From Wallemia ichthyophaga EXF-994 (lineage: Eukaryota; Basidiomycota; Wallemiomycetes; Wallemiales; Wallemiaceae), in contig NW_008806293.1 of assembly GCF_000400465.1 (NCBI RefSeq), positions 122,280 to 186,279 of the forward strand: DNA of 64,000 nucleotides, written 5' to 3'. The first letter of the stretch is position 1. The number at the start of each line of letters is the position of its first letter. The translations under genes were made by a program, and so were the position numbers. The notes under the pieces were generated by a model that searched no databases, was not told the origin of the DNA, and saw only the letters and a program-made list of their open reading frames with translations. Shown in pieces: positions 1 to 10,852 of the stretch.

Positions 1-1548
1 AGAAGGCTCTGCAGCACCTCAAAAGCCACCTCCAGCTAGAGTAGGCTCAGAAATCAGTGAAAGCACTGCAAAACCATCAGCCAAGAAGAGACGAGAAGAA
101 CTAGCGAATGAGTTTTATGAGGGGCTCAATATTCACGATGTATGGCTGCCTGACGATGCCAAGCATGAGGATTACGATGTAAAAGGATGCAAGCAGCTTG
201 AAAAGCAATACTGGCGGACTTTAGGATTAGGCGATAATGAGATTAGCTGGTACGGAGCTGATTTGTCAGGTGAGATGTGCACCATTAACTTAAATCTAAC
301 TCAATCTAACCACTATTCACAGGGTCGCTTTTCAATGACAAAACCAAAAGCTGGAATGTGGCAAACCTGCCGTCGTATCTCACCGAAATCCTTAAAGAAG
401 CTGGTGTCGGTGCACAGCTACCTGGAGTCAACACACCGTACTTATACTTTGGTGCATGGCGAGCAACTTTCGCGTGGCACGTCGAGGACATGGATCTATA
501 CAGTATAAATTATATTCATTTCGGTGCACCTAAATTCTGGTACACGATTCCGCAGAAGCAGAAATGGAAATTCGAGAGACTGATGGCAGGTCTGTTCCCT
601 GGGGAGTCTAAGCAATGTCCGGAATGGCTGCGCCATAAATCGTATCTCGCTTCGCCACACGTGTTAGCGTCACAAAACATCAAGCCGTCAGTGCTAGTGC
701 AAAAGCAGAACGAGTTTGTGATTACATTCCCACATGGCTACCACTCGGGTTTCAATATGGGCTTTAACTGCGCAGAGTCTGTCAATTTCGCTACTGAAGG
801 ATGGACCAAGTATGGAAGGAAGGCGCGTGCATGTACCTGTGTTGGCGACAGTGTGAAGATAGACGTAGATCAGCTGCTCGAGCGGATCGAGTATAGGAAG
901 AGGGAGATGGAAGCTGAGAAGAAGGGGGTGGTGATGAAGATGTCTTTGGATGAATATCTACAGTCGAAGCGCGTCAAAGAGACGGCTGATGAACAGATAT
1001 CCCATATAAAGATACTTGACTACCTCGTACCTACATTCGCACCGCCGCATGATCAGCAGATTGCGTGGATGAAGTGGGGCGCTACGCAGCCAATTGAGGT
1101 GCAGCATGTGATCATCCAAGTTCCGTGGATGCAGGAATGTGTGAAGAATACGCTGAAATCGACGAATGAGAAGAAAGATCAGGCACAGAAGCAGGCACAG
1201 ACAAAAAAGCAAGAGGAAGTGGCGCAAGAGGAGACGAATTCTCAGCAGCAGCAGCAGCAAACAAACCCAAATATTAACCATTCATTCGCACAGTCATCTG
1301 ACACCTCCCTTATGCCATCTTACAACTCATCATTACCATCATACCAAGCACATCAGACACATCAGGGACTACCAAATCACTACAATCACATATCATCATT
1401 GGCTACCTCACAGCAGGCTCAGCAGCATTCAACAGCAACGCAAGCACAAGTAGCACCAGCACAAGCACCATCATCAGCACACCCATTAGCACAATCACAT
1501 TTAGCAGCATCCCAAACACATTCGTCGCATCTTCCTGGAGGTATTTGA
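1..1548 (+). CDS. KDM4/JMJD2-type JmjC histone lysine demethylase (5' end outside window)
   Basis: The Fe(II)/2-oxoglutarate dioxygenase core of a nuclear histone H3 lysine demethylase (Rph1/Gis1/KDM4 family, H3K9/K36). An intron at 270-322 joins an exon that runs in from the left edge to a second exon; the join reads GADLSGSLFNDKTKSWNV, a family signature. Visible residues: HVE iron ligands in AWHVEDMD, third His in GYHSGFN, 2OG residues in TPYLYFG, YSIN and PKFWY, and the zinc ligands C...LRHK and CTC. All catalytic positions I can check are present, so the enzyme should be active. The JmjN half lies upstream. The last ~130 residues are Gln/His/Ser-rich low complexity. I see no PHD, Tudor or C2H2 finger before the stop. 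The family motif ES(T)NFAT reads ESVNFAT here. Confidence 0.9.
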
Positions 1549-1985
1549 TCTCTTTTTGTGTTTGCATATATCTCACCTTGTATGAGTAGCACGTGTGTGT
1601 ATGTTTGTGTGAAATGTGTTAATTTTTAGACACTCGAATCGAAGTAAATGTTACATGTATAGGTAAACAACGTAAATAAAGTAAAAAGGATGGACAAAAC
1701 TACGTAAAGTTGTATTGTTATTGCTATTGCAGATAATGCAGGTAGCGTACAAGGAGAGTGTACAAGAGTACAGGATAAAGACATAGTGAAATTGATATTT
1801 CAATTGCGATTGCGAGTATGAGTGTGATTGAAGTCAAGATTGCGATTGCGTTTATGATTGCGAGTGTAAGTGAAAATTGTACATACAGGATGCGAACAAA
1901 GAACTGAGAACTAAACAAGAGTCGTGAGTGTTGAGAAAAAGTGCTGAGTAAAGTGGAGAGTAAGTGGAGGGTAAGTTGGAGAGTA
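1549..1985. other. Convergent intergenic spacer with GATTGCGA-type simple repeats
   Basis: Lies between the 3' ends of two convergent genes. Around 1795-1880 it holds an imperfect direct repeat built from GATTGCGA and GAGTGTGA units. AT-rich stretches near 1660-1690 (AATAAA at 1675) suit 3' processing of the upstream gene. No coding region recognised. Confidence 0.5.
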
Positions 1986-3048
1986 TTAAACTCTATCTGC
2001 ACTATGGTTGTTCATTATCCGACAAAAGAGGGATGTGAAGAGATAGGGTGAAGCGGAGGTAGCTGGATGGTCTATATCGATGTTGTGGGTATTATTGCCT
2101 TGGTTGTTACTGTTGCTGATATGACTATTGCTATTGCCGCTGTCAGCCTGGTTGTCAACGCGGTTGTCGCGGCTATCTGTGATGTCAGCTTCTTCAAAGT
2201 GCTCGCTGATAGGGTGGAGTTCGTGAGCAGATTGAGAATGAGTACAACGAGAAAGTCTGAGAGCGTTTCTGAACGACTGCAACGAAACATGACGTCTGCC
2301 TGGGAGATGAGCGGTAGAGCGAGAGAGGAAAGTTAGAGAGTTGGAGGAGTTAGATGCTTCTGCTTGCAACTTGGTATCTCTGAAATCTTTTCTACACTAG
2401 AACGAAGAGAGTGTTAGTGATTGAAGCTGAAAAATAAAAACCTACCAATGGACAGACGCCTTGTATTTCAAGTAGCCATTGATCGATGCAGCTGGAGTGA
2501 AAACAGTGTTTGAGGCTGCATGGCAGAATGCGGAGTTGTTCACCGTTCTGAAAATCTTCATAGCAGATAGCGCAGTTGTTAGTGTTTTCAGAGTCAGGCT
2601 TTTGTGAGGTATCACCCAGTTCAATATCTTGAGTACTTTTATCATTATCAACCTTGTGCAAATTTTCATCATTGAATTTCACAAGGGGGAAAGTTTCGAG
2701 GATAGCGCGCGCAATGCCAGCGGCGCGTATCTGGAAATTGTCTTGGATAGTAACAGTCTGGCTATTGGGTGTGTCTGTAACGCGTCTTCTACGAGCGCGT
2801 CTACCGTATCTGCGTGGGTTACGAAACGCTCTAATGCTTCCAGCGACGATGAAGAAAATGAGGATGAGGACAACGCATCCAATAATAATCCAAAGCGCGT
2901 AGAGTGCTATATGATTCTGCCTCCCCTTCTGCGCCTCCTTTTCCTCATCAGTTTGATCCTCGTCGAACTTGTAGAGCTCTGCAATCCCCATAGAGAAAGC
3001 GTGGGTGGTTGATTTGAGTGTGATTAGAATTATTATTGCGGTCATCAT
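1986..3048 (-). CDS. Single-pass membrane RING-H2 E3 ubiquitin ligase
   Basis: Two exons: 3048-2446 and 2396-1986, intron 2397-2445 (49 nt), about 337 aa. A hydrophobic N-terminus (MMTAIIILITLKS...) looks like a signal peptide. A luminal stretch and one strong membrane helix (ALWIIIGCVVLILIFFIVAG) follow, then a basic stop-transfer, then a C3H2C3 RING: CAICYEDF, LPC..KHCFHSSCIDQW, and CPLCRKDF. The last RING cysteine is supplied only after splicing, which confirms the intron. The Ser/Asn-rich tail is low complexity. Layout matches PA-TM-RING/GRAIL-like ligases of the endomembrane system, but no clear PA domain is seen. A longer open frame reaches 3333 but would overlap the divergent ClC gene, so the ATG at 3048 is preferred. 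Confidence 0.8.
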
Positions 3049-3088
3049 CGATTTTTTATTTTTTTTCCCTTGATTGTTATCACTCAAC
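3049..3088. promoter_or_regulatory. 40-bp divergent promoter gap (RING / ClC)
   Basis: Only 40 bp separate the inferred start codons of the two divergent genes. The gap is a T-rich tract followed by CCCTTGATTGTTATC. Core promoter elements must overlap the 5' ends of one or both genes, or one gene has an unseen upstream exon. Confidence 0.4.
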
Positions 3089-5397
3089 ATGACTTCACTG
3101 GGTTGGAATCTTGCATTCCCTAAAATCCCTAAAGTTGCGAAATTCCTGCAGCCTCTGTCAAATTGGCTTGTGTTCCTCATCGCTGGTCTCTCTATTGGTC
3201 TGCTTAGCGGTGTTCTCTCCATTCTTTCCGTTTGGCTCGCGAATCTCAAGTCTGGGCGATGCGTAGACAATCTATCAACACTCAAGACTACCTGCGTTGA
3301 TTGGAGGGAATGGTCTGATTGGTCCATTCTCAACTACTTCATTTACATACTTTTCTCTATCTTTTTCGCTTTCGTAGCTGCTTTCGCCGTGCACAGACTA
3401 AGCCAACAGGCTTCTGGTAGCGGTATAAGTGAAATCAAGTGCATTATTGCTGGTGTTGACTATCCCGGCTATCTTCACTGGCCGGTGCTCGCTGTGAAGG
3501 CGTGTACTTTGGTGGGTAGCTGGGTGTCTCAGTTAACCTTATCACTTATTACATTCCTCTCTACAGCCACTCGCCATCGCTTGCGGCCTGTCCATCGGCA
3601 AAGAGGGTCCCTCAGTCCACGTTGCCTGCTGCATCGCACATCTCCAAGCCTCTCTCTTCCCCTATTTCCGCAAAAGCACCGCCAAGATGCGCGAGATTCT
3701 CGTCGCTGCCAGTGCGGCTGGTGTTGCGTGTGCATTCGGTAGTCCAATCGGCGGCGTCATGTTCTCCATCGAGGAGATGACACATACACACACAACCAAG
3801 ATGATCTGGCGCAGTTTCTTCTGTGCACTCGCTGCCACTGCTATGCTCTCCGCCCTCAATCCTTTCCACACAGGTAAACTCGTTCTTTTTCAAGTATCGC
3901 ACGACACCAGTTGGCACTTTTTCGAGATTGTCTACTTTATAGTGCTCGGTGTGTTTGGGGTGGGTGATGGGTTATGTTGGGTCGTTTAGCATACGCTGAT
4001 TTTCTTACTTCTTCTCGACATTCCCTCTCCAGGGTCTCTTCGGGTCTGTTGTCATCAAGCTCAATCTGGCATATACGGAGGTACGGCGCCGTCACCTGCT
4101 TCGCTATCCTGTCAGTGAGGCAGTTATACTAGCGCTAGTGAGTGGGGTGCTCAGCTACCCGAACCCGCTCCTCCGCATCGACATGACGGAGGGGCTAGCG
4201 ATGTTATTGCGGGAGTGCAGTCCTGGCAATAACAGCGATAACCACATTGAAGATTACGGGATGTGCGATGCATCACAAGCATGGACGACTATCCACCGCA
4301 CACTGTTGGCTACAGTGATACGAACGGTGCTCCTGATTATCACATATGGGTGCGGGGTACCCGCGGGTTTATTTGTGCCGTCGCTAGCAGCTGGAGCCAC
4401 TTTCGGTCGACTGGTGGGCACTGTGAGCGCGATGGTGCATGCTCGTTACGCCCACATGCCCTTCTTCGCTGAGTGCCACGCGTCTGCGTCCCAAGCGCCG
4501 TGCATCTCACCGCCTACTTACGCTCTACTCGGTGCTGCCGCGGCGCTTAGTGGTGTACTGCGAATCTGGGTAACTGTCCCCATTATCATCTTCGAGCTTA
4601 CAGGCGCACTAGGCCATATTCTACCCACTATGATCGTCCTAATCACTACAAAAGGGGTTTCGGACTGGTTAAGCGGAGGAGAGGGCATGGGTGGGCACGC
4701 TGAGCAGGCTATACGGCGCAGTAAGATACCCGTGTTGACGAGAACGGATGGCGAAGGTGAAGGGGATGGTGAGGGTGAGGGTGTGCACGTCGCACTAGCC
4801 ATGACGCCGCTCGCTCAGCTCGTCGTGCTGCGCGAACACATGCAGGTAGGCGACGTAGACAACGTCTTGCAAAGCAAGCACAGCGGATATCCCGTCGTGC
4901 GGTCTGTGGATGGGGATGGAATGCAGCTCGTTGGCTACGCAGATGCTCAAACCCTCGCTAAACGCCTCGCGCAACTCGATCGGCTGTCTCAGTGGGCGTG
5001 GGTGAGTTTCAGCACTTTCGGTGGTGAGCAGACCATCTTTGATGTGGATGTGGATGCAGGTGATAGCGATAGTGATAGTGATGGTGGTGGTGATGGTGTA
5101 GACACTCCCACACGCACTCCCACCGCTATCAACCTCAGCGACACACTCACGGAAACGCCCATCACCATCGCCCCCTCGACACCCCTACACGTCGCAATGA
5201 AGCTGTTTAAGAGGCTGGGGCCGCGCGTGATGCTCGTCGTGCGTCTTGGCGCGCTGGAGGGTTTGGTGGGAGTGGCGGATGTGCTGAGGGAGCGAGACAG
5301 CCGGGCCAGCAGGGACAGCAGGGACAGCAGGAGCAACACTCGCAGCACGATATGGATCCAACTAAGGGACTATATAACGACAAAGATAAATATATAA
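3089..5397 (+). CDS. ClC-family voltage-gated chloride channel/transporter with CBS tail
   Basis: Three exons (3089-3511, 3567-3959, 4033-5397; introns 55 and 73 nt), about 726 aa. Signature motifs: GSGISEIK (GSGIPE-like), GLSIGKEGPSVHVA with the gating glutamate, GSPIGGVMFSIEEM, and GLFVPSLAAGATFGR for the second chloride loop. A cytosolic CBS pair follows; it is split by acidic Gly/Asp/Ser linkers from GGTGAAGG/GATAGTGAT simple repeats (about 4750-4785 and 5055-5098). Yeast relatives (Gef1) act in Golgi and vacuolar acidification and copper loading. The N-terminus is short for the family, so an extra 5' exon is possible. It lies divergent to the RING ligase. Confidence 0.9.
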
Positions 5398-5435
5398 AAG
5401 AGCACGATAGAAGGCGTGTAAACCGTGTACACAAT

Positions 5436-5807
5436 CTACTGATTGATCTTGCCACTCCTACCTTCCCTCTTCTTCTGCTTCTTGCGTCTACGCTCGTCAG
5501 CCTTAGATTTAACCTGCTCGAGACGCTCCTTCTCCTCTCTGAGTTTGCGGCGCTCGATAATCTTGTGCGTGTGCTCTTGCCGCGCACCAGCGACGTCCTG
5601 CTTTAGGTCGCGCTCCCTGCTCTTCATTTCGCGCAGCCGGTCGTCGCGGGCTTTGCGATGGCTGAAGGAAGATTTTGTGTTGAGCGGGAGGTGGTTGCGG
5701 TGGAACGGCTGCGACTGTTTCCCGCTGTTGATCGACGCGAGTGTCGTGAGCGTGCGCCGTTGATCCTGCTCCTCTTTCGTCGTCACGCTGTGTTCGCCGG
5801 GAGCCAT
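5436..5807 (-). CDS. Cgr1-like rRNA-processing protein
   Basis: A 123-residue, highly basic and helical protein. The last ~70 residues are almost wholly Lys/Arg/Glu (KIIERRKLREEKERLEQVK, then DERRRKKQKKREGR), the coiled-coil architecture and size of the fungal Cgr1 family, nucleolar factors for 60S pre-rRNA processing. The N-terminal SGKQSQPFHRN corresponds to the short conserved Cgr1 N-motif, though weakly. The start at MAPGEH is chosen because two ATGs lie close (5813 and 5807). It is transcribed in the same direction as the downstream monooxygenase and ends 38 bp from the convergent ClC gene. Another lysine-rich nucleolar protein is possible. Confidence 0.55.
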   Translation of the reverse strand: MAPGEHSVTTKEEQDQRRTLTTLASINSGKQSQPFHRNHLPLNTKSSFSHRKARDDRLREMKSRERDLKQDVAGARQEHTHKIIERRKLREEKERLEQVKSKADERRRKKQKKREGRSGKINQ

Positions 5808-5899
5808 GTGCATGATGGTGGTGTGGGCGTGATGATGTAACGTGCAGGAAGGGCAACGAAAGCGATACAAGCGAATACAACGAGTTTAATGAAAATTAT

Positions 5900-7583
5900 T
5901 TAATATCCGAGCACCGCACGCTTCTCCGCTATCAGCCCATATGTCCTGTCATAAGCCCATTTCGGATTGCAGGCCCAAGTCCACACGCCGTCGTCAACCG
6001 CAAACGCACATGTGTCCAGCTCGCCTATAGCGCTGGCCATCTCGTCCGTCATCTCAAACTCGAGGGGAAACCGCCAGACCTGAGCTGCGCGAGTTGATTG
6101 ATTCCCGAGGTGGAGCGGCTCGGTGAGTGTGTTTGGGATGCCTTTGCTGGTGCTCTGTGCGAAGCAAAACGCGAGAACATGCGCCTGTGCCTCATACAGG
6201 CTGAATGGGCGAACATTCTTCAGCAGTCCGACGAACCCGAAAGACGGGTCGGGGAGGTAGAGCAGGTGGTGTTTCGAGATGTTGTGGCGGAGGCCAGCCC
6301 AGCCGCGAGCGCACTCCGCCATTTCCGCCTCGCCTAGTTGCTTGTGCGCGGGGATGTTCTGCACTTGCACCTGCCCGCTCCTCTCTCCGCGCGCATCGTC
6401 AGCGACAGGGTGCTCCTTCCACGGCTGGTCGCCTGCGTGCATGTATGGGAAGAGGTAGTCGTACCCCGTAGCGAAGACGAGGACGTCGACGCCGGTTTCT
6501 ACGCGCCCGTCTGCGAAGGTGACGCTGTGGCCGTGCGCGTGTGTTATAGGCGGGCGTTGGTGGATGGAGCGGTACCACGCGGGCGCGTCTGTCCACTCCG
6601 GCGGCGGCGAGCGCGATGATTGGATAACCGTGGTGGGCGGGAGGTGGAGGTGTGGGTGTGTGTCGACAGACGCGTACGGCGAGTGCACATTGCGCGGCGC
6701 TACATTGAGCCAAGCCAGCTCGCGCGTCAGGTCGTACCCGCTGCTGCGACTCCCAACGACCACCACCTTGCGCCCACGGTGCGCCTCGGGGCCGCGCCAC
6801 CACCGGCTGTGCTCGACTACCCCGTCATACGCCCACAGCCCGTCGATCGTGGGTATGTACGGACTCGCGTAGTGGCCCGCTGCATTTACTACACAGTCGT
6901 ATGTACGCGTGGTGGTAGGTGAGACATTGTGAAGATTTTCCTTCTCGCCTCTCTCTACCTTTTCCGACACACTCAGATCCTCCACCGTGAGCTCCCATCT
7001 GCGCATGCTGTTGTTGCTGCTGCTGCTGCTGTGAGGGCTGTGGCGGACGCGCGTAACGCGGTGGCGGAAACGGACGAGAGGGATCAGCGCGTGTTTGTGA
7101 GCGTAAGAGTGGAGATAAGCAAGAACCTCTGCATGCGTGGGGAAGGTCTTGTCGGTGATAGCAGCGTCGTACGGCTCGTCTCTGAAGCTCATCAGCGGGG
7201 TGGGGAGGTTGGTGCGCAGGGAGGGGTAGACGGGCGAGGGGGGGACCTCCTCTACGACGTGCATTGTGTTGCGTCTGCCGTCGATGTTGCCGAAGTCGAT
7301 CGCGGCGCGTGGGTTGCCGTGGCTATCGAACTTGATCTGGCGCGAGAGGGCGTCGGGGGAGTAATTCCTGGTTGTGGATTAGTATGCAGCGGTTATTGGC
7401 ATTCCAGCTCACCACACGCCACCTACACTCCCGCGTACTTCGTATATCGTTACCTGGGCTTGCGGAGTACGCGCGAGGATCTGGCGCGCACTGGCTAAGC
7501 CGCTGAGGCCTGGGGAGAGTCAGTGGATGGCACTGGGCCAGTCACGGAAACCCACCTGCGCCTATGATGGCAACATGGGACAT
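5900..7583 (-). CDS. Flavin-containing monooxygenase (FMO-like)
   Basis: Three exons: 7583-7556, 7509-7413 and 7367-5900, introns 46 and 45 nt, about 530 aa. The tiny first exon MSHVAIIGA splices to give VAIIGAGLSGLASARQ, the FAD GxGxxG site, and then VTIYEVRGSVGGVWNYS. Further on, DGVVEHSRWW matches the FMO FxGxxxHxxxY region, VVVVGSRSSGYDL is the second (NADPH) nucleotide site, and LVFATGYDY is the ATGY motif. The protein should oxygenate N- or S-nucleophiles with NADPH and O2; yeast Fmo1 oxidises thiols such as glutathione for ER folding. All cofactor motifs are intact. It is divergent to CCT3. Confidence 0.88.
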
Positions 7584-7744
7584 AGAAAGAGGTGGATTGC
7601 GGGACAGCGGGAAATGCACAGCGACAGCGACGGCGACGTGTACACCGCCAGCAACGCCTTAAAAAGAAATAAAAAACATTTTGCACGCCCGCACCCACTT
7701 TCCTTCAGATACGTCGAGGTTCTCTGACATATAACACAACGAGA
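7584..7744. promoter_or_regulatory. Bidirectional promoter between FMO and CCT3
   Basis: 161 bp separate the two divergent start codons. The middle holds an A-rich AAAAAGAAATAAAAAACA stretch near 7662-7678 that could be a nucleosome-free poly(dA:dT) element. No clear TATA box in either direction. Confidence 0.35.
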
Positions 7745-9464
7745 ATGGCAGCCGCAATGGGACCTGGTGGACAGCCAATGATGGTTATGAGTGGGTGGAT
7801 AGCGCGAGTTGTGATCACGTCTAATGCTCTACGCTGCAGACACAAACGCACCTGAACGCCAAAGCGGTAGAAAGGCACAAATGTCGAATATAATGGCATC
7901 AAAGACGGTGTCCGATATTATACGCACCTGCTTGGGACCGCAGTCGATGCTCAAGATGATTCTCGATCCAATGGGCGGGATCCTCCTTACCAACGATGGA
8001 CATGCAATTCTGCGTGAAATAGACGTTGCACACCCAGCAGCCAAGAGTATGATCGAGTTGTCGCGTACCCAGGATGAGGAGGTTGGCGATGGAACTACCA
8101 GTGTCATCATTCTCGCCGGTGAAATCCTCGCCCAGAGTGTTGGCCTCCTCGAGAAGAACATTCATCCAGTGCAGATCATCCAAAGCTACAAACTCGCTCT
8201 CACCGAGGCACTCAAGACTATCGAACTCATCGGCAAGCCCCTCGATACAGCCAACGAAAAGGAAATGCTTGCGCTGATCAAGACATCCATCGGCACCAAG
8301 TTCGTCCAGAGGTGGTCCGATCTCATGTGCAAGCTGGCTCTCGACAGTGTCAGGACGGTAGCTACAGCTGACGCAGCCAACGCCGACCTCAAAAGCGTCG
8401 ATTTGAAGCGTTACGCGCGTATCGAGAAGGTGCCAGGAGGTGATGTTGAAGACAGCTGTGTGCTGAGCGGGCTCATGGTGAACAAAGACGTAACGCACCC
8501 CAAGATGAGACGTAAGATCGAATCCCCACGCGTCCTCCTTCTCGACTGTCCACTCGAGTACAAGAAGGGCGAGTCGCAAACCAACATTGAAATAAGCAAA
8601 GAGGGCGACTGGGAGAAGATTCTCGCTATTGAAGAGGAGCAGATTAAGGGCATGTGTGAGCACATACTCTCCTTCAAACCTGATCTCGTCCTCACCGAGA
8701 AGGGTGTATCTGATCTCGCCCAGCACTACCTCACACGCGCTAACGTCACAGCTCTTCGCCGTTTGCGCAAAACTGATAACAACCGTATAGCACGCGCGAC
8801 TGGTGCGACTATTGTGAATCGTGTAGAAGATATCCGCGCAACTGACATTGGTACGAAATGTGGCAAGTTCGAAGTGAAGAAGCTTGGTGATGAGTACTTC
8901 TCTTTCCTGACAGAGTGCAAAGATCCTAAAGCATGCACTGTGCTTCTGCGTGGACCAAGCAAAGACATACTGAACGAGATTGAGCGTAACTTGCACGACG
9001 CGATGGCAGTAGCCCGTAACGTTGTCTTTAACCCACTCCTAGCACCTGGTGGAGGAGCTACGGAGATGGCAGTGAGCGTCGCCCTGGGTAAACTTGCCAA
9101 ATCGGTCGACGGTGTAGGTAGTTTGGCTATACGCGCCGTGGGTGATGCTATGGAGGTTATTCCACGCACTCTCATACAGAATTGCGGTGGTAACACTATT
9201 CGCACCCTCACAGAACTCAGAGCCAAACATAGCAACGGAGAGGTGAGCTTCGGTGTCGATGGTGATACTGGTAAAGTTGTCGATATGGCTACTTACGGCC
9301 TCTACGAATCGGCTGCAGTTAAAATTCAGACCATCAAGACTGCCGTCGAATCGGCTAGCCTTCTCCTTCGTGTGGATGACGTTGTCAGTGCGAGGAGACT
9401 CCAGCAGGGTGGCGGCGCAGGCATGATGCCGCCAGGGGAGATGGCCGAGGGAGCAGAGCAGTGA
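7745..9464 (+). CDS. CCT3: T-complex protein 1 subunit gamma (CCT3 chaperonin)
   Basis: Two exons (7745-7790, 7840-9464; intron 49 nt), 556 aa, the usual CCT3 length. The first exon encodes MAAAMGPGGQPMMVM and splicing gives NTNAPERQSGRKAQ, the family N-terminus. LGPQSMLKMILDPMGG, TNDGHAILREIDVAHPAAK and DEEVGDGTTSVIILAGE are the ATP-binding and hydrolysis motifs of group II chaperonins. LAPGGGATEMAVS and GVDGDTGKVVDM match the C-terminal ATPase half. It is part of the eight-subunit cytosolic TRiC ring that folds actin and tubulin. Nothing unusual in length or motifs. Confidence 0.97.
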
Positions 9465-9559
9465 GGATTCATCAATGTAAAGAATGAAATGAATAAATGG
9501 TGGTATAAATGGAGTGAAACTGAGTGAAATATAAATATAGAAAGCACTACGCACTACGC

Positions 9560-10816
9560 TCAATGAAGCGACTGAGAGATGAGGAGCTGAGTGGTAAGCA
9601 GGGCTTGATACTTGACGTTGTTATCTGGATGCTGCAGGAGTTGCATTATGGCAGTTTTGTGGTGGGTGTGTATATGTTGCTTAGCGGTAGGGGTGTATTT
9701 GAGGAAGGAGGCAGTGTCAGAGAGGGCAATGTGGAGGGTGGTAGGGTCATCACTCTCCAACAACCCCAGCAACCTCTTTACGCCCCATCCACCATTATTT
9801 AACAACGCCCTACTCTCGTTCTTCCAGAATTGCTCATCCTTATGAACAGGTGACCACTTGAGCAGGCCCGAATCAAGCTCAGAAGCATATTCATCCCAGT
9901 TGCTCACACTAGCAAAAGAGAGAGACAGTTGTTGTTGTATGGCTGCGAGATCAGCGAGTAGGTCGTCATCTACCCATCTACGAGTGGAGAGAGAGGTGAG
10001 CGTGGGTTGTATGGGCAGGGCTAGGAAGGTGTTTAGCGTGTTCTTCTTTGCGAATCTGAGGAGATTTGAGAAAGTGGCCAAGATTAACCTGACGACTTTC
10101 TCCTTAATCGAGGTTTTTGCAACGTTGGCGAGGTGGGGGATGATTTGGTGATCGGTGTTGATCCTCGCACAAAGAGAGCTATCAAAAGAGATGATCCAGA
10201 TGGAATAAATGATGTTGTACGTCGTTTGTGGGGGTGTTTGCGGGTGAGACATTATGGGAATGAGGGTTGGGAGGATGTTGTGATAGGAGTAGTGTTTAGA
10301 GGGTGTTAGAGAGAGTAGCTGTGTGAGGAGGAGGGTGCTGACATCGACATAAACGCCTGTATCAATGTCCTTGTGGATAGAATGGAGGAGGGAGTTTAGG
10401 TGGTGGGTGGACGGGGAGTGAGTGAGGGAGAGGGAGAGTAGTTTCTCAGTGGATAAGTGAGTGTAAGTATCGTTGTTCTGAAGGTGCTGGAGGAGGTTTT
10501 CGTTGATATTTGGAGTGTTTGTGAGGAGGTTGAGGGTTGTGGGTGGGTTGATGAGTAGTAGCTGCTGTAAGCGGTACAAAACCCACTGAACAACGTCTAG
10601 CTTGTTGATGCTGTTGAGTAGGCTATTTAGTAGGTGTATATGACACTCTATGGAGTATTGATCGACAGAGAAATCCACACCATGATTGTCTAGCCCAGTA
10701 ATCAACTGATAATCACCTTGGCTAATAGACTTTGACTTTAAATAACCAAGCCAGGGAATACTTTTAATAGGATTGCTATTAAAATGATCAAAGTTCAAGT
10801 GAATTACAAGGTTCAT
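9560..10816 (-). CDS. VMA13: V-type proton ATPase subunit H (Vma13)
   Basis: A single exon of 418 codons. The C-terminal domain has the family signature: NWDEYASELDSGLLKWSPVH followed by KDEQFWKNESRALLNN, then a HEAT-like end (LLQHPDNNVKYQALLTTQLL). The N-terminal half is helical HEAT-like repeats (RLILATFSNLLRFAKKNT). Subunit H caps the V1 sector, is needed for activity of the assembled vacuolar ATPase, and silences free V1. It is somewhat shorter than the ~480-residue yeast protein. It is convergent with CCT3 (95 bp) and divergent from mL46 with only 36 bp between start codons. Confidence 0.9.
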   Translation of the reverse strand: MNLVIHLNFDHFNSNPIKSIPWLGYLKSKSISQGDYQLITGLDNHGVDFSVDQYSIECHIHLLNSLLNSINKLDVVQWVLYRLQQLLLINPPTTLNLLTNTPNINENLLQHLQNNDTYTHLSTEKLLSLSLTHSPSTHHLNSLLHSIHKDIDTGVYVDVSTLLLTQLLSLTPSKHYSYHNILPTLIPIMSHPQTPPQTTYNIIYSIWIISFDSSLCARINTDHQIIPHLANVAKTSIKEKVVRLILATFSNLLRFAKKNTLNTFLALPIQPTLTSLSTRRWVDDDLLADLAAIQQQLSLSFASVSNWDEYASELDSGLLKWSPVHKDEQFWKNESRALLNNGGWGVKRLLGLLESDDPTTLHIALSDTASFLKYTPTAKQHIHTHHKTAIMQLLQHPDNNVKYQALLTTQLLISQSLH

Positions 10817-10852
10817 TGGGATTTTCTAGTTGGATGTTAGAAGAAAACGGCC
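10817..10852. promoter_or_regulatory. 36-bp divergent promoter gap (VMA13 / mL46)
   Basis: The ATG of VMA13 and the ATG of the mL46 gene are 36 bp apart on opposite strands. There is no room for separate core promoters, so the transcription units probably overlap at their 5' ends. Confidence 0.4.

Noticed and set aside
1724-2002. 92-codon frame with hydrophobic residues on the minus strand
   Set aside because: Lies in the simple-repeat convergent spacer after the RING gene stop; Ile/Thr/Leu-rich translation reflects the repeat.
3049-3333. N-terminal extension of the RING protein to 3333
   Set aside because: Would overlap the first coding exon of the divergent ClC gene; the ATG at 3048 gives a proper signal-peptide start.
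4989-5348. 119-codon Ser/Leu/Thr-rich minus-strand frame
   Set aside because: Shadow of the ClC CBS region and its simple repeats.
7899-8996. 365-codon open frame on the minus strand
   Set aside because: Exactly antisense to the CCT3 coding exon; its composition follows from CCT3 codon use and no domain is seen.
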